A stretch of DNA of 64,000 nt, taken from positions 11,704,747 to 11,768,746 of the forward strand of contig CM055319.2 in NCBI GenBank assembly GCA_029255685.2. Reading direction: 5' to 3'. Origin of the DNA: Silene conica (lineage: Eukaryota > Streptophyta > Magnoliopsida > Caryophyllales > Caryophyllaceae). A model generated the notes under the pieces. The model worked only from the letters and a program-made list of their open reading frames with translations, did no database searches and was not told where the DNA came from. This document shows, in pieces, positions 24,814-38,100 of the stretch. The translations under genes were made by a program, and so were the position numbers. Positions within the stretch are counted from its first letter, which is position 1. Every line of letters begins with the position of its first letter.

Positions 24814-26553
24814 TTAGTCATTTAAAAAGCCGGTCAAAGATCTCATTAACCTGTCAAATAAACTTGACCAATTTTCAAAGAAATAATCATAGTGAAATAA
24901 CCATGAAAATGCACAAAGCCAAAAGATAAGAATGATAGTAAATGGTTTGTGGTCAAGCATACTAACACCAAATATCCCAAACTCGCACCAATACTCATCA
25001 CTTGGTTTGAAAGGAGCAAGAGGTGACTCAAAATCATCCAACTCATCCATGTGAACCTTGTCAAATATACCCTCACGACTTTTCATTAAGCAACCCTCAA
25101 GTGACAAGCTCAAAACCAACTCAATCTCCTTAGAAATGAATTTAGAGTCCTCCTCAATCATGAACTCATAAGATGGGATAAGAAAGTCAAGTGGAGGCAA
25201 AACAATGGGAATAAGTGAATCAACCTCAAGTATAGGGGTAGCTACGGAAACTTGCTCAAGGAAACTCTCAAAAATGAATTCTCCTAGAAAGTCAATATCC
25301 ACAACATCATCATCCCACTTTACATCAAGGCTATCATCAAGAGTGACAACGATCTCCTTATCCCAAGAACCATTAAAGATATCATTCTCCACCACTTTTT
25401 CTTCACCACTCAAACCATGTTCTCTTTCACTATCAACACCATATACCATGTAATAAAAAAGCAAGTTTTCCCTCATTGTCACACCACTCAATTCCTCAAA
25501 AGTGGGGTTTTCATAAGTTTTCCTCAAGGAAAAATCAACTAACTCATCACTAGCAATAGTAGGTAAAGCCTCAAATTCACTCTCTTCCTCAACATCATCA
25601 CTCAAAGGCTCATTCAACCAAATATCATCATCATCCTCCATCACAATCATCTTCTCAAAGGATGGGGATGTATAAGAAGAACATGTATCAAGATCATGTT
25701 TCACATCACAAGAAAATTCATAAGAAGATGGAAACTCATGCATATCATTCACAAATTCATGGATAAGGGGAACATGATGATCATAAGCATGAGATTGAAC
25801 ATAAGACACATTCATAGGAGAAAAAAAGTCCACGTTTCCACTCAAAGCATCAAACATAGAATAGTCATAACGTTTAAGTGTACTTTGTGGTCCTCTCTTA
25901 GATGTAGCCCAAATAGAATTTCGATTCTCATCCGCATAAGCCATATTCTCAATCAAAGCTCTAACATCATCAACGCTCAACTTATCAAAAGCTCCCACCC
26001 CGGATGAAACGGTCACAAAGTTTTTAAGAGAAGGGAGCAAACCATCAAAGAAAGTAATCATGACTTGACAAGGGGAGAAACCATGATGGGGACAAGCTCT
26101 CAACAAACCCCTATACCTATCCCAAGTCTCACTCAAAGTCTCAAACTCACCTTGTTGGAAAGTGAAGATTTGACGCTTCCTAAAGGTGGTTTTAGAAGAA
26201 GAGTAAAACTTGTTTAAAAAGGTTTGAGCCAAGTCATCCCAAGTGCAAAAGGTGCTAGAAGGGTGAGAGCGTAACCATCTCTTAGCTTCACCCTTAAGAC
26301 TAAAGGGAAAAAGTAAAAGTCTAATGGTTTGGTCCGATAGCCCCTCCTTCTTGACAAGGTCACAATTTGCCTCAAAAGTCTCTAAATGGTCAATCGCCTC
26401 CTCACTCTCTAAACCACAAAAGACATCTTGCCTAATCAAGTCAATAAGACCTATATCAAATTCATAATCAACCTCCACAACCCCAATATTAATAGGCCGG
26501 TTAATATGAGTAAGATTTGGTCTACAAAAATCACGTATGCAAGACATTGCCAA
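24814..26553 (-). CDS. Retrotransposon gag-like protein, 579 aa
   Basis: Gag packages the element RNA into virus-like particles. Residues about 55-215 match the plant retrotransposon gag domain: LLLFPFSLKGEAKRWLRS, TWDDLAQTFLNKFYSSSKT, FQQGEFETLSETWDRYRGLL, RACPHHGFSPCQVMITFFDG and then an Ala/Leu helix region. This wording is typical of Athila-type elements. Residues about 215-500 are acidic and unlike gag. The last 80 residues hold a hydrophobic stretch (about FTIILIFWLCAFSWLF) that may span a membrane. I see no CCHC zinc knuckle. It is the only protein of the element. Start chosen as the first ATG after the primer-binding site, about 180 nt away. Confidence 0.85.
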   Translation of the reverse strand: MAMSCIRDFCRPNLTHINRPINIGVVEVDYEFDIGLIDLIRQDVFCGLESEEAIDHLETFEANCDLVKKEGLSDQTIRLLLFPFSLKGEAKRWLRSHPSSTFCTWDDLAQTFLNKFYSSSKTTFRKRQIFTFQQGEFETLSETWDRYRGLLRACPHHGFSPCQVMITFFDGLLPSLKNFVTVSSGVGAFDKLSVDDVRALIENMAYADENRNSIWATSKRGPQSTLKRYDYSMFDALSGNVDFFSPMNVSYVQSHAYDHHVPLIHEFVNDMHEFPSSYEFSCDVKHDLDTCSSYTSPSFEKMIVMEDDDDIWLNEPLSDDVEEESEFEALPTIASDELVDFSLRKTYENPTFEELSGVTMRENLLFYYMVYGVDSEREHGLSGEEKVVENDIFNGSWDKEIVVTLDDSLDVKWDDDVVDIDFLGEFIFESFLEQVSVATPILEVDSLIPIVLPPLDFLIPSYEFMIEEDSKFISKEIELVLSLSLEGCLMKSREGIFDKVHMDELDDFESPLAPFKPSDEYWCEFGIFGVSMLDHKPFTIILIFWLCAFSWLFHYDYFFENWSSLFDRLMRSLTGFLND

Positions 26554-26733
26554 GTAATCTCAAACAAGTGTTAAAACAAAAGAAAACAAAATAGAAACAC
26601 AAGTCACAAAAAACAAGTAAGTATGCAACACTTAAGCAACATGCTACAAGTTTCATGCAACAAGTATCAAGTAACAAGTAACAAAAGCATAGTCTAACAA
26701 ATCCAAAACTAAACTAATATCAATCCGTTAACC

Positions 26734-26750
26734 TCCCCGGCAACGGCGCC
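26734..26750 (-). other. Primer-binding site, tRNA-Asp type
   Basis: On the minus strand TGGCGCCGTTGCCGGGG lies 4 nt inside the 5' LTR. Its complement CCCCGGCAACGGCGCCA matches, from memory, the 3' end of plant tRNA-Asp with CCA. This fixes the element orientation. Confidence 0.85.
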
Positions 26751-26754
26751 ATTT

Positions 26755-28509
26755 TGATAGCGGGGTTTGTCGCCCTCCCCCGATCAAACAATTATTTATA
26801 AAACTCAACTACAAAACTAATGTAGTAGGGTAGTCGAGGTCGATCCACAGGGAGGTTAAGTTTGAGTACTAGTCTTGTCTTAGATTATAGGTTAGCTACA
26901 CGAATTAATAAAATGATTTAACATTAAACTAATTAACTAAAATAAAATAAAATTGAACTAAGACTACTAAATTAAGTAAACAAGTAATATAAATAATAAT
27001 CTAAACAATAAAAGAAAGGCTAGGGTCCGATTTTCTCCACCGACACACCATGTTTACACTCATAAATCTCGTTAACAAGTCATTGGGTGATGGTTAGGGG
27101 GAAACGCCTCTAATTCACCAAACACCCCCCTCTCGGGTTCGCGTTTGGACACTAGCAACCCCAACCTACCTCCCTCTCGGGTTCATAAGTCGGAATCCCT
27201 TATTCTAAGCTAAGGTCAATAATAAGCCCACGTTATTTTCCCGGTCATCCCACCCCCTCTTTCAAGGGTCGATTTCAAACCGAAAATTAAGGGCATCCCT
27301 CTTAAGTTCTCCCTCTCGGGTTCAACTCAAGACGACAAATTAGTCCAAGTGAGGTGAGCCAACTCCCAACCTAGCCAACTCCCGTCGAAGGTCAAGGGTC
27401 AAAAGTCAACAACAATCCCAAATAAACATAAACAAGTAAAACCCCTTAATTAACCCCAACTACTCACCCAACAACTAGTTAATTACGGAATTCAATCAAG
27501 TAAACTTGGCATGCTAGGGATTAATCGAACCCTAGTGAAAATACTACTCACTAATCATATTAATTAAACTAAAACAAACATAAAAGATGGAAACTTGAAA
27601 ACTAAACATGTTTAAAAGATAGACTAACACTAATAAGCATATAAATAAACAAACAATGAAAAGTAAACACTAATTAGTCTATAACTAATATTAACAAAGT
27701 ATAAATGTTGCATCCTTAAGAAGAAAAGAACAAACTTTCACTAAGACATTTCAACAAACACCTTATGTTCATAAAGTCAAACAATAAAAATGGAGAAATA
27801 AAGAAGAAGGAAAAGTGAACAAATGATAAACTAAGTAAAAGAGAGGAATTTTATACCAACAAAATGTAAAGAAATGAATTTGGAATGAATTGTTGAGGAT
27901 GAATGTCTTCTTCCTTCAATTTTCCACCCAAAACCAAATATAAATCTTCATACAATGTTGTAAATTAAGACGATAATCTACCTCTATACTAAAATAAGGA
28001 AGAAAAATGGAATGTTTGTTTTGATTTAAATAAAACTCATCTACTCCTCATTTTTGCTCTGCCTAAATACTCGCTGCCCAGAAACCAATTGGAGAGCCCC
28101 TTGCCTGGTTGCTTCGTCTGCCCAGAAGCACTCCCCACGAAAATGAAGTCCCTTCGCCGAAATGTTGCTGCCCTCTTCCTTGATTGGAGTCCCACGTGAG
28201 TCCTCATTTTTGAGGAAAGCCCAATCCCATTGCTACACTTGCTTTGGCCCAAAATTTATGTTATTCAATTACTTTTCGTCTTCTTAATCCGTTTCGAACC
28301 GGTTTTTATACCCGAACTTGGTACCTATAAATAAAAAGACGAAAGCAATGCCAAAACACTAGCAAATAATATGAAATAATATTATTTAAAATTAATCGAC
28401 TAATATATTATTTGACACTAAAATGAGTCAATTAAGCTAACTCGGGTTATTATTTCGCCCAAATAAGAGATAAAATATGGGTAAAAATCGGTAAAATATG
28501 ATGTTATCA
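26755..28509 (-). repeat. 5' LTR of the retrotransposon (1,755 bp)
   Basis: The right LTR on the + strand, the 5' LTR in element orientation. It begins TGATAGCGGGG on the + strand and ends GATGTTATCA. Nearly identical to 20996-22744. Confidence 0.93.
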
Positions 28510-28939
28510 GTGTGCAACGGTGTAGAGGCGGGTCATGTACTTTGCGTGGGTGTATACTTGTTGTCATGATAGCATACTTCCACCGGTTGCGTTTCAAGGG
28601 TCATTCAATGCCCTCTGAAACTCCCCTTATCAAACATTGGGATGAAGAATCCTTTCTCAGAAGGGGAAAGTTAGAGCTGAGCTCTGGTTCCCTGGGGAAT
28701 GGGGAATATATCAGCAATGTTTATCCCAAATGGCAACACTCAAAAGCTACAATTGATACTTCGTACAAAGGGAGTTCCGTTGTTGGGAGTTCCGTTGTTG
28801 ACAAACCTGAACCTGGAAAGAAGTATCTTGAACTACCCAACAGTTTTGATACGGATGAGGTCATTCGAAGCTTCTGATGTAAGTTTTCTAATTTACATCA
28901 GTTATAGTTTCAGAGTAGTATAACAATTATTCTAATTCA

Positions 28940-29370
28940 TATTAGCTGTTATTGTATTCATAATAGCTGTTATTGTAATTCATAATAGCTGTTATTGTAT
29001 TTATAATAGTTGTTATTGTATTCATAATATCTGTTATTGTATTCATAATAGTTATTGTATTTATAATAGTTGTTATTGTATTCAGTTTTCCATTCTGTAA
29101 TACCTGTTATTGTAATTCATAGTAGTTGTTATTGTATTCATAGAAGCTGTTATTGTATTCATAATAGTTGTTATTGTATTCATAATAGTTGTTATTGTAT
29201 TCAGTTTCCCATAATGTAATACCTGTTATTGTATTTCATAATAGTTGTTATTGTAATTCATAATAGTTGTTATTGTAATTCATAATAGCTGTTATTGTAT
29301 TGCATAATACATGTGTATTGTAATTCATACTAGGTGTTATTGTATTGTATAACAATTATTGTAATGATTT
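28940..29370 (+). repeat. 21-bp repeat array in protease intron 2 (L)
   Basis: About 18 units of TGTTATTGTATTCAT with ATAATAGC/ATAGTTG variants and three CCATTCTGTAATACC-like interruptions. Intron 2 has equal length in L and R. Confidence 0.95.
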
Positions 29371-30664
29371 ATTATAGTTATTGTTTAACGCCTTTTTATT
29401 TTTGTTTTTTAGGTTTCTCAATTACATTTCTTGATGATGAAGAGAGATGTCGAGATATTTCTCCATTTGTACACACAAAGAAAAGAAGCAATGGAGAAAG
29501 AGTCTTGTTCAACTAATGATGCTTCTACTTCTGTGTCATTGGCTTCCCAAACTCCCGCTTTTTTGAATGATGAGAACTCAATGTTCATTAAATACTTTGA
29601 TTTTATTTGCGAAAAAGCTGAGGAAATCAAAAATGTGGGAAGTAAGTTGCCATTGTACGAAACATTTTGCAAAGAGCATGAAAAAAGTACAGCGGAAACA
29701 ACGGGGGGTGTGGGCAGTGGTGGACATGAATTTAAGGTTGTATATTCTCGGAGTAAAAAGAAGTCTGTGGGCAATCCCATCAATGAAGATCAGGCCGAAG
29801 ATGGTGATGTGGCAGATCTTGGAGATTTGGGTGATGAAAGAAGTAAAGGAGGCAGTCCGATAAATGATGAGGCTGAGGCTGAAGATGTTGATCTGGGAAA
29901 TCTGGAAGATTTGGGTGATGAAAGAAGTAATGGTGGCAGTCCGATAAATGATGAGGCTGAGGGTGAAGCTGATGATCTGGGAAATCTTGAAGATTTGGGT
30001 GAGGAAAGAAGTAATGGGGGCAGTCCCATAATTGATGATTTTGGAGATTTGGGAGATTTGGATCAGGTTATTAACAAAGTTGTCAGCGATAATATTGTTG
30101 TGGAAAGAAACCCGGACAGCTCTTTCATTAATTCTTTCCTGCTGCATTCTGATGTTGTCCCTCAGCATATATTTTTTGGGAAGGATGGTATAGGTTGTGG
30201 GTTAGCATGTGGAGTTCGTGATCCGGAGGCAGTGGTGGTCTCTGAATTCTTGATTGAGTACAAGGAGCTTTTTGCTCCTATTTTAAGTCTGAGGAAAAAT
30301 GTGCTTGATTATTGTTTCCTACATGACCATGACTTAGGAACGGGGTAAGCATTCTTTTAGTTTTTCCATGGGTTTTTCTTAGTTTTTACTTTTTTTGCGC
30401 CGCAATTATTAATGATTTTGTTTCAATGTGATAGGGAGGATTTGGTCTCGTTCTCAAATTTCAATATGCTAACTCGAGATGATATTATTTCAATGTCTGC
30501 CAAGACTATGATGACATCCAACATTATCGACTGTTGGTCATTTTTACTGAATGACATTATATTCAAGGCCGAGAAAGAGTTACCTCCGTCCAGAAGATTT
30601 TTTTGGACAAGTCATTCAGTATGTGTTTCTATTCTGGGGGGTGTTATTTTAGTTGCTTATTTTT

Positions 30665-31150
30665 GTTATTGTATTTTGCATGATGTTAATTATTGTAATG
30701 TACAATACTTGTTATTGTATTCATAATAGCTGTTATTGTATTCATAACAGCTGTTATTGTATTCATAACAGCTGTTATTGTATTCATAGTAACTGTTATT
30801 GTATTCATAGTAGCTGTTATTGTATTCATAGTAGCTGTTATTGTATTCATAGTAGCTGTTATTGTATTCATAGTAGCTGTTATTGTATTCATAGTAGCTG
30901 TTATTGTATTCATAACAGTTGTTATTGTATTCATAACAGTTGTTATTGTATTCATAATAGCTGTTATTGTATTCATAATAGCTGTTATTGTATTCATAAT
31001 AGCTGTTATTGTATTCATAATAACTGTTATTGTATTCATAATAACTGTTATTGTATTCATAGTAGCTGTTATTGTATTCATAATAGCTGTTATTGTAATG
31101 CATAATGTTAATTATTGTAATGCATAATTCCTGTTATTGTATTGCATAAT
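30665..31150 (+). repeat. 21-bp repeat array in protease intron 4 (L)
   Basis: About 20 regular units, about 20 bp longer than in R. A reading frame stays open across it because 21 is a multiple of three and the unit has no stop in several frames; this is not a gene. Confidence 0.95.
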
Positions 31151-32734
31151 GGGAATAATAATTATTTTAAATTTTTCATAGGACTCTTTATTCAAGTTCA
31201 TCAATGCTGCTGATAATGAGAAAGATATGTACAGACAAGAAATTTTTAATACTTGGGAAAATGTCATTGAGAATAGCGAAGGCTCCCTTGACATCAGAGC
31301 TGATTGGGTATGTTTTTTATTGGCTTATTAGATGTATTTTTATGTTTTTCAAAATTCTTCATTAATATTTTTACCGACATCTCTATTTTTTATAATGTCA
31401 GGTTTTTCTCCCTGTTCATTTTGGAGACCATTTTTTCTGCGTTGCTTTAAATTTTGTGGAGAAGAGTATCAACTATCTTGACAATCGGGTATACGATGAT
31501 TTTGAAGATAGTATCTGGTTGGTGGCTACCAAATCTATTGTACGTACCTTTATATTATGTTTTCTTAAAGTTATACCTTTTTGTGGTTATTTTGTATTTT
31601 TTATAATGTTAATTATTGTAATGTATAATAGCTGTTATTGTATTTTTTTACTTGAGCATGACTGACTTTGTTTTTAAAATTAACCAGGTTGAAATATTTG
31701 GTAGATTTCTGGTAAAGGAAGGGCATGAACGAGGCAGCGAGGTCTCTAATTTCAAACTTGTAAATGTGGATTTTCCATGGAAATTAGAAGGACCTCAAAA
31801 CTTAGATTGTGGTGTTTTTGTCATGATGCATATGATGTTTTACAACGGGGAGTTGTTTACATCAGAGTTGCATGATCCACTAAAAAGAATTATTTACAGA
31901 GCTGAAATTGCTGCTATCCTAGTGTTAGCTGATATCAACAAAGAAAGAGAGAGGTTGTTGCCTTTGGTTGAGGAATTTACAAAGACAAAGGAACAGTTGC
32001 TCCCTAAGTTGATTGAAAAACGAAGGTCAGCTGAGATGGAAAACGAAAAATTTGAGGCCACTGATCTGGAGGTTGCTAGGATATTAGCTGAGAAACTGGT
32101 TGCTGATGACGGAACTCCGGTAGGTTCAAAAAAAACTGTGCAAAATGAGCCATTCAGTGCTGGGATAATTAGATCATCCAGAGGTGGTTCTAGAAGAGCA
32201 AACTCTGATGGTCTTGGCTGCTCAATAAATTGTGGGAAGGCAGACAAAAGTATTGTTGTAGTGTCAAAAATTATGAAGACTAATAACAGATTGACAACTG
32301 GGTTACCAAGTCTGAAGAAACAAGTTATTGACTATTGTTTCTTGGACGATTACACACTTAAAAATGAGTATGTGTCCTTTTTCTCTTTTGTTGCATTTCA
32401 ACTGTGGGTTCTTTTTCTCGTTGTGGTATTAGTGATTGTGTGTCTTATTTTTTGCAGGGAGCTTTTGTTTTCTTCTGGAGCTGCTATTGTGGATAGGTCT
32501 GATGTTATGTCAACAAAACCTGATGATTACACTGAGACACGGGTTATAACAGCATGGTCAATTGTGTTGAATTACATGGAGGTTACAGAGAAAGAATCGC
32601 CAACGATGATGTTCCTTAGTTCAGCACACATGGTATTAGTTGTTTTTACTTTTGTGCAGTTATTATATATTTTAGCTTTTTTTCATTAAACCGGTGTTGA
32701 AAACTATGTCATTTTTCAATTAAGTCAGTTTACA

Positions 32735-33060
32735 TAATAGCTGTTATTGTATTCATAATAGCTGTTATTGTATTCATAATAGCTGTTATTGTATTCATAA
32801 TAGCTGTTATTGTATTCATTATAACTGTTATTGTATTCATTATAACTGTTATTGTATTCATTATAACTGTTATTGTATTCATAATAGCTGTTATTGTATT
32901 CATAATAACTGTTATTGTATTCATAATAACTGTTATTGTATTCATAATACCTGTTATTGTATTCATAATACCTGTTATTGTATTCATAATAGCTGTTATT
33001 GTATTCATATAGTAGCTGTTATTGTATTACATAATACATGTTATTGTATTATGTTGGTTA
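32735..33060 (+). repeat. 21-bp repeat array in protease intron 8 (L)
   Basis: About 15 units. The L intron is 23 bp longer than its R counterpart, roughly one unit plus 2 bp. Confidence 0.95.
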
Positions 33061-34029
33061 TTGAATTGCATAATACAAAACCGTTGTATAAAATTCAGTT
33101 TTATTTGTGATAGGCAATTGTTGAAGACATGCTGGAAACCACTCATGGGGTTCTAACTCCAAATGACAGTGATAAAGACAGGATCTTTGAGTTTTGGAAT
33201 TGTTATTTATCTGAACATGTTGTAAACTCTGCGATCGACGTGGACCTTGTCTTCATCCCGTTGTCCTTAGACATGCACTACTTTTGTGTTTGCATTAACT
33301 TCATAAACAAGACGGTTGATGTATTGGACCATACATTGCATGCAAATTGGGAAAAGTCTGATTTCTTCAAACTTGCAAAGATTGCAGTATGTTCTCTAAA
33401 TTCAAACTCTCTTTAGTAGTTATTGTATAGTTTTGTATGGGTTATTATATAGATAAAAATGAGTTTTTGTTAATTAAGTTATTGTAATGTGTGTGTTTTT
33501 GATACAATTGTGATTTTGCATTTTTTTGTGCATGTTTTAGGTTGAATTGTTTTCCGACTATCTGGATACAAGGAAAACAGCAAAAGAAGGGATTTCCGTT
33601 AACACATTTAAATTTGTTAATGTTGATTTTGAATGGAAAACAAAACTTATGAACAATCACGAATCAGGATTCTATATCATGTTTCACATGCTCACATACG
33701 AAGGGAAGCACGAGAAGGGATTGGTATCAATTAAGAAGAAAACGGAGAGGACTGCTTTATGGATTGAGATGATGTGTATTTTGTTGATGTCAGATGCCAA
33801 TTACTCAAGAGCGTCTCTTTTGGATGAAGTGGTGAATTTCAGGGAAAACATACTGAAAATGGAGAAGAATCTTGTAAACAAGAGGAAAAGTTCTATGAAA
33901 AGGTATAAAAGTGTAGCTTTAAGAGGTTTTGCTAAACCAAAAAAATGATCTCTTTTTAAATGTTGGAAATTGTAATTGTTGTGGGAAAGGATTGTATTTT
34001 TGCAAAGCGTAGGAAGTGCTATAGTTTGT

Positions 34030-34960
34030 GACAGCTATTGTAATCATCAAAAACAGTTATTGTATTCATCAAAACAGTTATTGTATTCATCAAAACAGTT
34101 ATTTTAATTTTTGTTCAGACAGTTATATGCAATGTCTCAGGCAGTTATTTTTAATGATTTTCAGACAGTTATTGCAATGGGTTCATACAGTTATTCTAAT
34201 GATTTTCAGACAGTTATTATAATGGATTTTACACTGTTATTGTAATCATTATAACTGTTATTGTATTCATAATAACTGTTATTGTATTCATTATAACTGT
34301 TATTGTATTCATTATAGCTGTTATTGTATTCATTATAAATGTTATTGTATTCATTATAGATGTTATTGTATTCATTATAGATGTTATTGTATTCATTATA
34401 GATGTTATTGTATTCATTATAACTGTTATTGTAATTCATCATAACTGTTATTGTATTCATTATAACTGTTATTGTATTCATTATAACTGTTATTGTATTC
34501 ATTATAACTGTTATTGTATTCATTATAACTGTTATTGTATTCATTATAACTGTTATTGTAATACATTATAACTGTTATTGTAATACATAATAGCTGTTAT
34601 TGTATTCATTATAACTGTTATTGTATTCATTATAACTGTTATTGTATTCATTATAACTGTTATTGTATTCATTATAACTGTTATTGTAATACATTATAAC
34701 TGTTATTGTAATACATAATAGCTGTTATTGTATTCATTATAACTGTTATTGTAATACATTATAACTGTTATATGTAATACATAATAACTGTTATTGTATT
34801 CATTATAACTGTTATTGTAATACATTATAACTGTTATTGTAATACATAATAGATGTTATTTGTATTCATTATAACTGTTATTGTAATACATTATAACTGT
34901 TATATGTAATACATAATAGCTGTTATTGTAATACATAATAACTGTTATTGTATTCATAAT
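34030..34960 (+). repeat. 21-bp repeat array between the two convergent genes (L)
   Basis: About 40 units, mostly CATTATAAC type, with variants reading GTAATACATTAT. It fills most of the space between the stop codons at 33948 and 35128. R is about 62 bp longer in this interval. Confidence 0.95.
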
Positions 34961-35127
34961 TGCATATGTTGAACTCCAAAAACACGATTTTTAGTAAGTA
35001 ATTATTCTAAAGTTTCTTACACGAAATATAGATTCTCAACTATAGTAATCTAAGACAAAATACTGAGAAATTTTTGTATTATTGTAAAGTTGTGATACGA
35101 TTATTGTAAATGTGTTTATTGGATGCC

Positions 35128-38100
35128 TTATTCATCCTCCATTTCATCTCCCTCTTCATCTTCTTCCTCAGGTGCATGCTCAACAAATGGATTTGGGCAG
35201 TTTCTTTTGTCATGGTTTCCCATTTGTTTGCAGTTATTACATAGACTCTTTGGTTTGCTTGCCTTTTCAATTGCCTTTTCCTTGTTTGATTTCATTCTCT
35301 TGCCACTTCCTTTGTTTTTTGCAATCTTTGGTGGGTGAACAGTAATGTTTGATTTTGCTGAACAACCTAAGAGCATCTCCAATTCTTGTTCCTTTGTCAA
35401 GTTCTCTTTTGTTGGACAATTTTTCTCTCGAAATTGTAAAAGCATCACACTTAGTTCCTTTATATGGTCTGGAGGCATTGACTTTAGAGCACTTATTGTT
35501 GCATAAAACTCAGACCATACTCTTGATAATTCCAGCTTTCTTAAGTCAGTTGGATCATAATCTTGTAATAACTTTCCATCCAGTCCAAACAAAGGCTTTC
35601 TATATGATTTCTTCATCCATCTACTTGCGATGTACTTCTCCGGTATGCTAGTCAATCCTTTACCTGATAGTACCCATATTATGTGTTTACAAAGGATTCC
35701 TTTCCTCTCAAACATCTTGCATGTACATGTTGTTTCTTTTGTTTCGGTATTGTGAACAACCTGCACAACAGTATAGTTATTATTGTATTGCATTATAACT
35801 GTTATTGTATTCATAATATCTATTATTGTATTCATAATAGCTATTATTGTATTCATAATAGTTATTATTGTATTCATAATAGCTGTTATTGTATTCATAA
35901 TAGCTGTTATTGTATTCATAATAGCTGTTATTGTATTCATATTATTGTATTCATAATAGCTATTATTGTATTCATAATAGCTGTTATTGTATTCATAAAT
36001 AGCTGTTATTGTATTCATAATAGCTGTTATTGTATTCATAAATTCAGTTATTCTATCTTTTGTAAAACGAAATAACCTGAAATATTCTACGATTCTTGTA
36101 GGCATCTTCAACATCTATATTGTGAATGTTTCCTTGCTCAGAAAATCCTCTAACTGCACAAGAACAGAGAGCCGCCTGCAATTGTTCTTGGAATTCATAG
36201 AAAACAGCGTGTGTGTAGATTTTGGAGGCATGTTTCTCGATCATAGTCTTAGATGAAACTTGAGGCAATGTGGTGTCACTTGCTGCATCAAGACATTTCT
36301 GATTATAGCGTTGTTGTTCCATTGCACTTTGAAAGCGCAACCAAAATTCAACAAGTGTGCCATTTATGCTCTCGAATCTTTTGAAGTAACTGTTTTGACT
36401 CTCCGATCTTTGTGTTGTTTTCAAAAGGCAACCTAAAGGCAAATCCCGAAAGTAAGCAGGTATCCATTTGTGTCTTTTGCCATACATGTATGTCAACCAA
36501 GTGTTATCATGTAATTCAAAGTCACTGATCACTTGAACCCATTTTTCTTCAAACTCTACTGGTTCCAAGTCAGTGTCCCAAACAACTGAACATATTCTCT
36601 CAACAAAGTCTGTTTCCTTACAAATTTGTGATTCAACTTTATCAGTTAATTTTGACATTATATGCCACATGCAGTAGCGATGTCTCGCTTTCTTGAATAC
36701 GGAATTCACCCCGAGTTTAATCGCTGGATCTTGATCGGTAAGAATGCACTGAGGTTCTTTCATTCCCATACAATCGAGGAACTTCTTAAACACCCAAGTG
36801 AAAGACTTATCGTTCTCATGATCGACAAGTGCAGCAGCAAAGGTTACTGATTTTTTGTGGTTATCAACACCGGTGAATGGCGTGAAGGCCATATGATACT
36901 TGTTAGTGCCATAAGTAGGGTCAAATGTGATGGTGTCCCCGAACATGGAATAATTTGTCCTTGCCTGCCCGTCTGCCCAAAATATTTTAGCCAAACATTC
37001 ATCCTTATCAACTTCATAAGCATAGTAAAAATTTTCAGAAGTTTCAGCGAGCCCCTTTAAATAGGCGAGAATCATGTCAGCATCTTTGTCACCTATGAAA
37101 CATTTAATATTTCTTTTGAAGTTCTTGAAATCCGTCAGAGTTGCACCAATGTTTGCATACCCATTTGATTGTTCCCCCATCATTCTAAATGTCTTTGTAG
37201 CACCAATGTTGAGTTTACAATTGTTAACAATTGTTTGCTTAATGTAAAGGTTAAGTGTTCTTAAATTTGTCTGAAATTCCCTTTCTTTGAGTGGACAAAG
37301 TCTGTGATTGTGACCTTCGTAAAACTGATCAATGACATACCCTCTTATCTGCATGTTATCATTAAATACAGCAGCAAACCGTATTTTTGCCTTGCAACCA
37401 AATCTTGTCAGTTTCGTTTTTTTTGCTTCTACAGACCTTTTTCTCTTCTTATTCCCTTCTGCGTTTTCAGTTTCAACAATCGGCAGAAACTTTTTGCGAT
37501 TCTCTTTGAAACCATGTCTGTTACAGACCATAGATTTTTTGTCTATCAAGCCATCACGGAATCTGGTTTGTGTGTACTTTCTCGGTATGAAACCACAGGC
37601 CACAGCATATAAATTGTAAAACTCGATTGCCTCCTCAAGTTTTACAAACATTAGCCCCAATGCAGGCTTGAAACCATTTTCTACCATCCTACTCCACTCC
37701 TCACTACCACCTGGAGTGTATCTCATTCCAAGATTATGGACAGTATTATCCCCTGTTTCTGATGCAAATGTGGGTGTAGAGAAAGTTGTTTCATTGGTAT
37801 TATTTATTTCAATACCTACAAACATATTGAAATAAGTTACTATGTGCAGTTATTGTAAGTTTCTGTACCTGTTATTGTATTCATTATAACTGTTGTTGTA
37901 TTCATCATAACTGTTATTGTATTCATTGTAGCTGTTATTGTATTCATTATAACTGTTATTGTATTCATCATAACTGTTATTGTATTCATTGTAGCTGTTA
38001 TTGTATTCATTATAACTGTTATTGTATTCATTATAACTGTTATTGTATTCATTATAACTGTTATTGTATTCATTATAACTGTTATTGTATTCATCATAAC

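Larger units (their letters stand above)
20996..28509 (-). mobile_element. Athila-type gag-only LTR retrotransposon, 7,514 bp
   Basis: The element is bounded by TGATAG...TTATCA and flanked by GTGTG at 20991-20995 and 28510-28514, a 5-bp target duplication. Copy R has the empty site with a single GTGTG. Direct LTRs of 1,749 and 1,755 bp differ, by eye, by about three bases and one 6-nt indel, so insertion was recent. The primer-binding site and polypurine tract put it on the minus strand. The 4-kb interior encodes only a gag-like protein; no protease, reverse transcriptase, RNase H or integrase is seen. It matches the class of gag-only, non-autonomous elements (TR-GAG) and needs pol from a partner. 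Confidence 0.92.
19885..33948 (+). pseudogene. Tandem Ulp1-domain protease gene of MULE L, broken
   Basis: Counterpart of the open gene at 47363-53872. Exons: 19885-20003, 20414-28878 (interrupted), 29413-30344, 30435-30618, 31182-31307, 31402-31539, 31688-32367, 32458-32632, 33114-33386 and 33541-33948. There are three breaks relative to R. One G is missing right after the exon 2 acceptor (20414-20417), the retrotransposon sits at 20996-28509, and 5 nt are missing near 28867, all in exon 2. The other eight downstream exons are open and differ from R by only a few residues. The protease catalytic residues and the Ser-for-Cys change in the second domain are the same as in R. It can no longer make the full protein. 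Confidence 0.85.

Noticed and set aside
30653..31105. Open frame of repeated Cys-Tyr-Cys-Ile-His units across the array
   Set aside because: It is the 21-bp repeat read in a frame without stops. It lies in intron 4 of the protease gene, and several other frames are open for the same reason.
31620..31670. Possible extra exon between protease exons 6 and 7
   Set aside because: It is a single copy of the repeat plus a T-run within intron 6; the exon 6 to 7 join is in frame without it.
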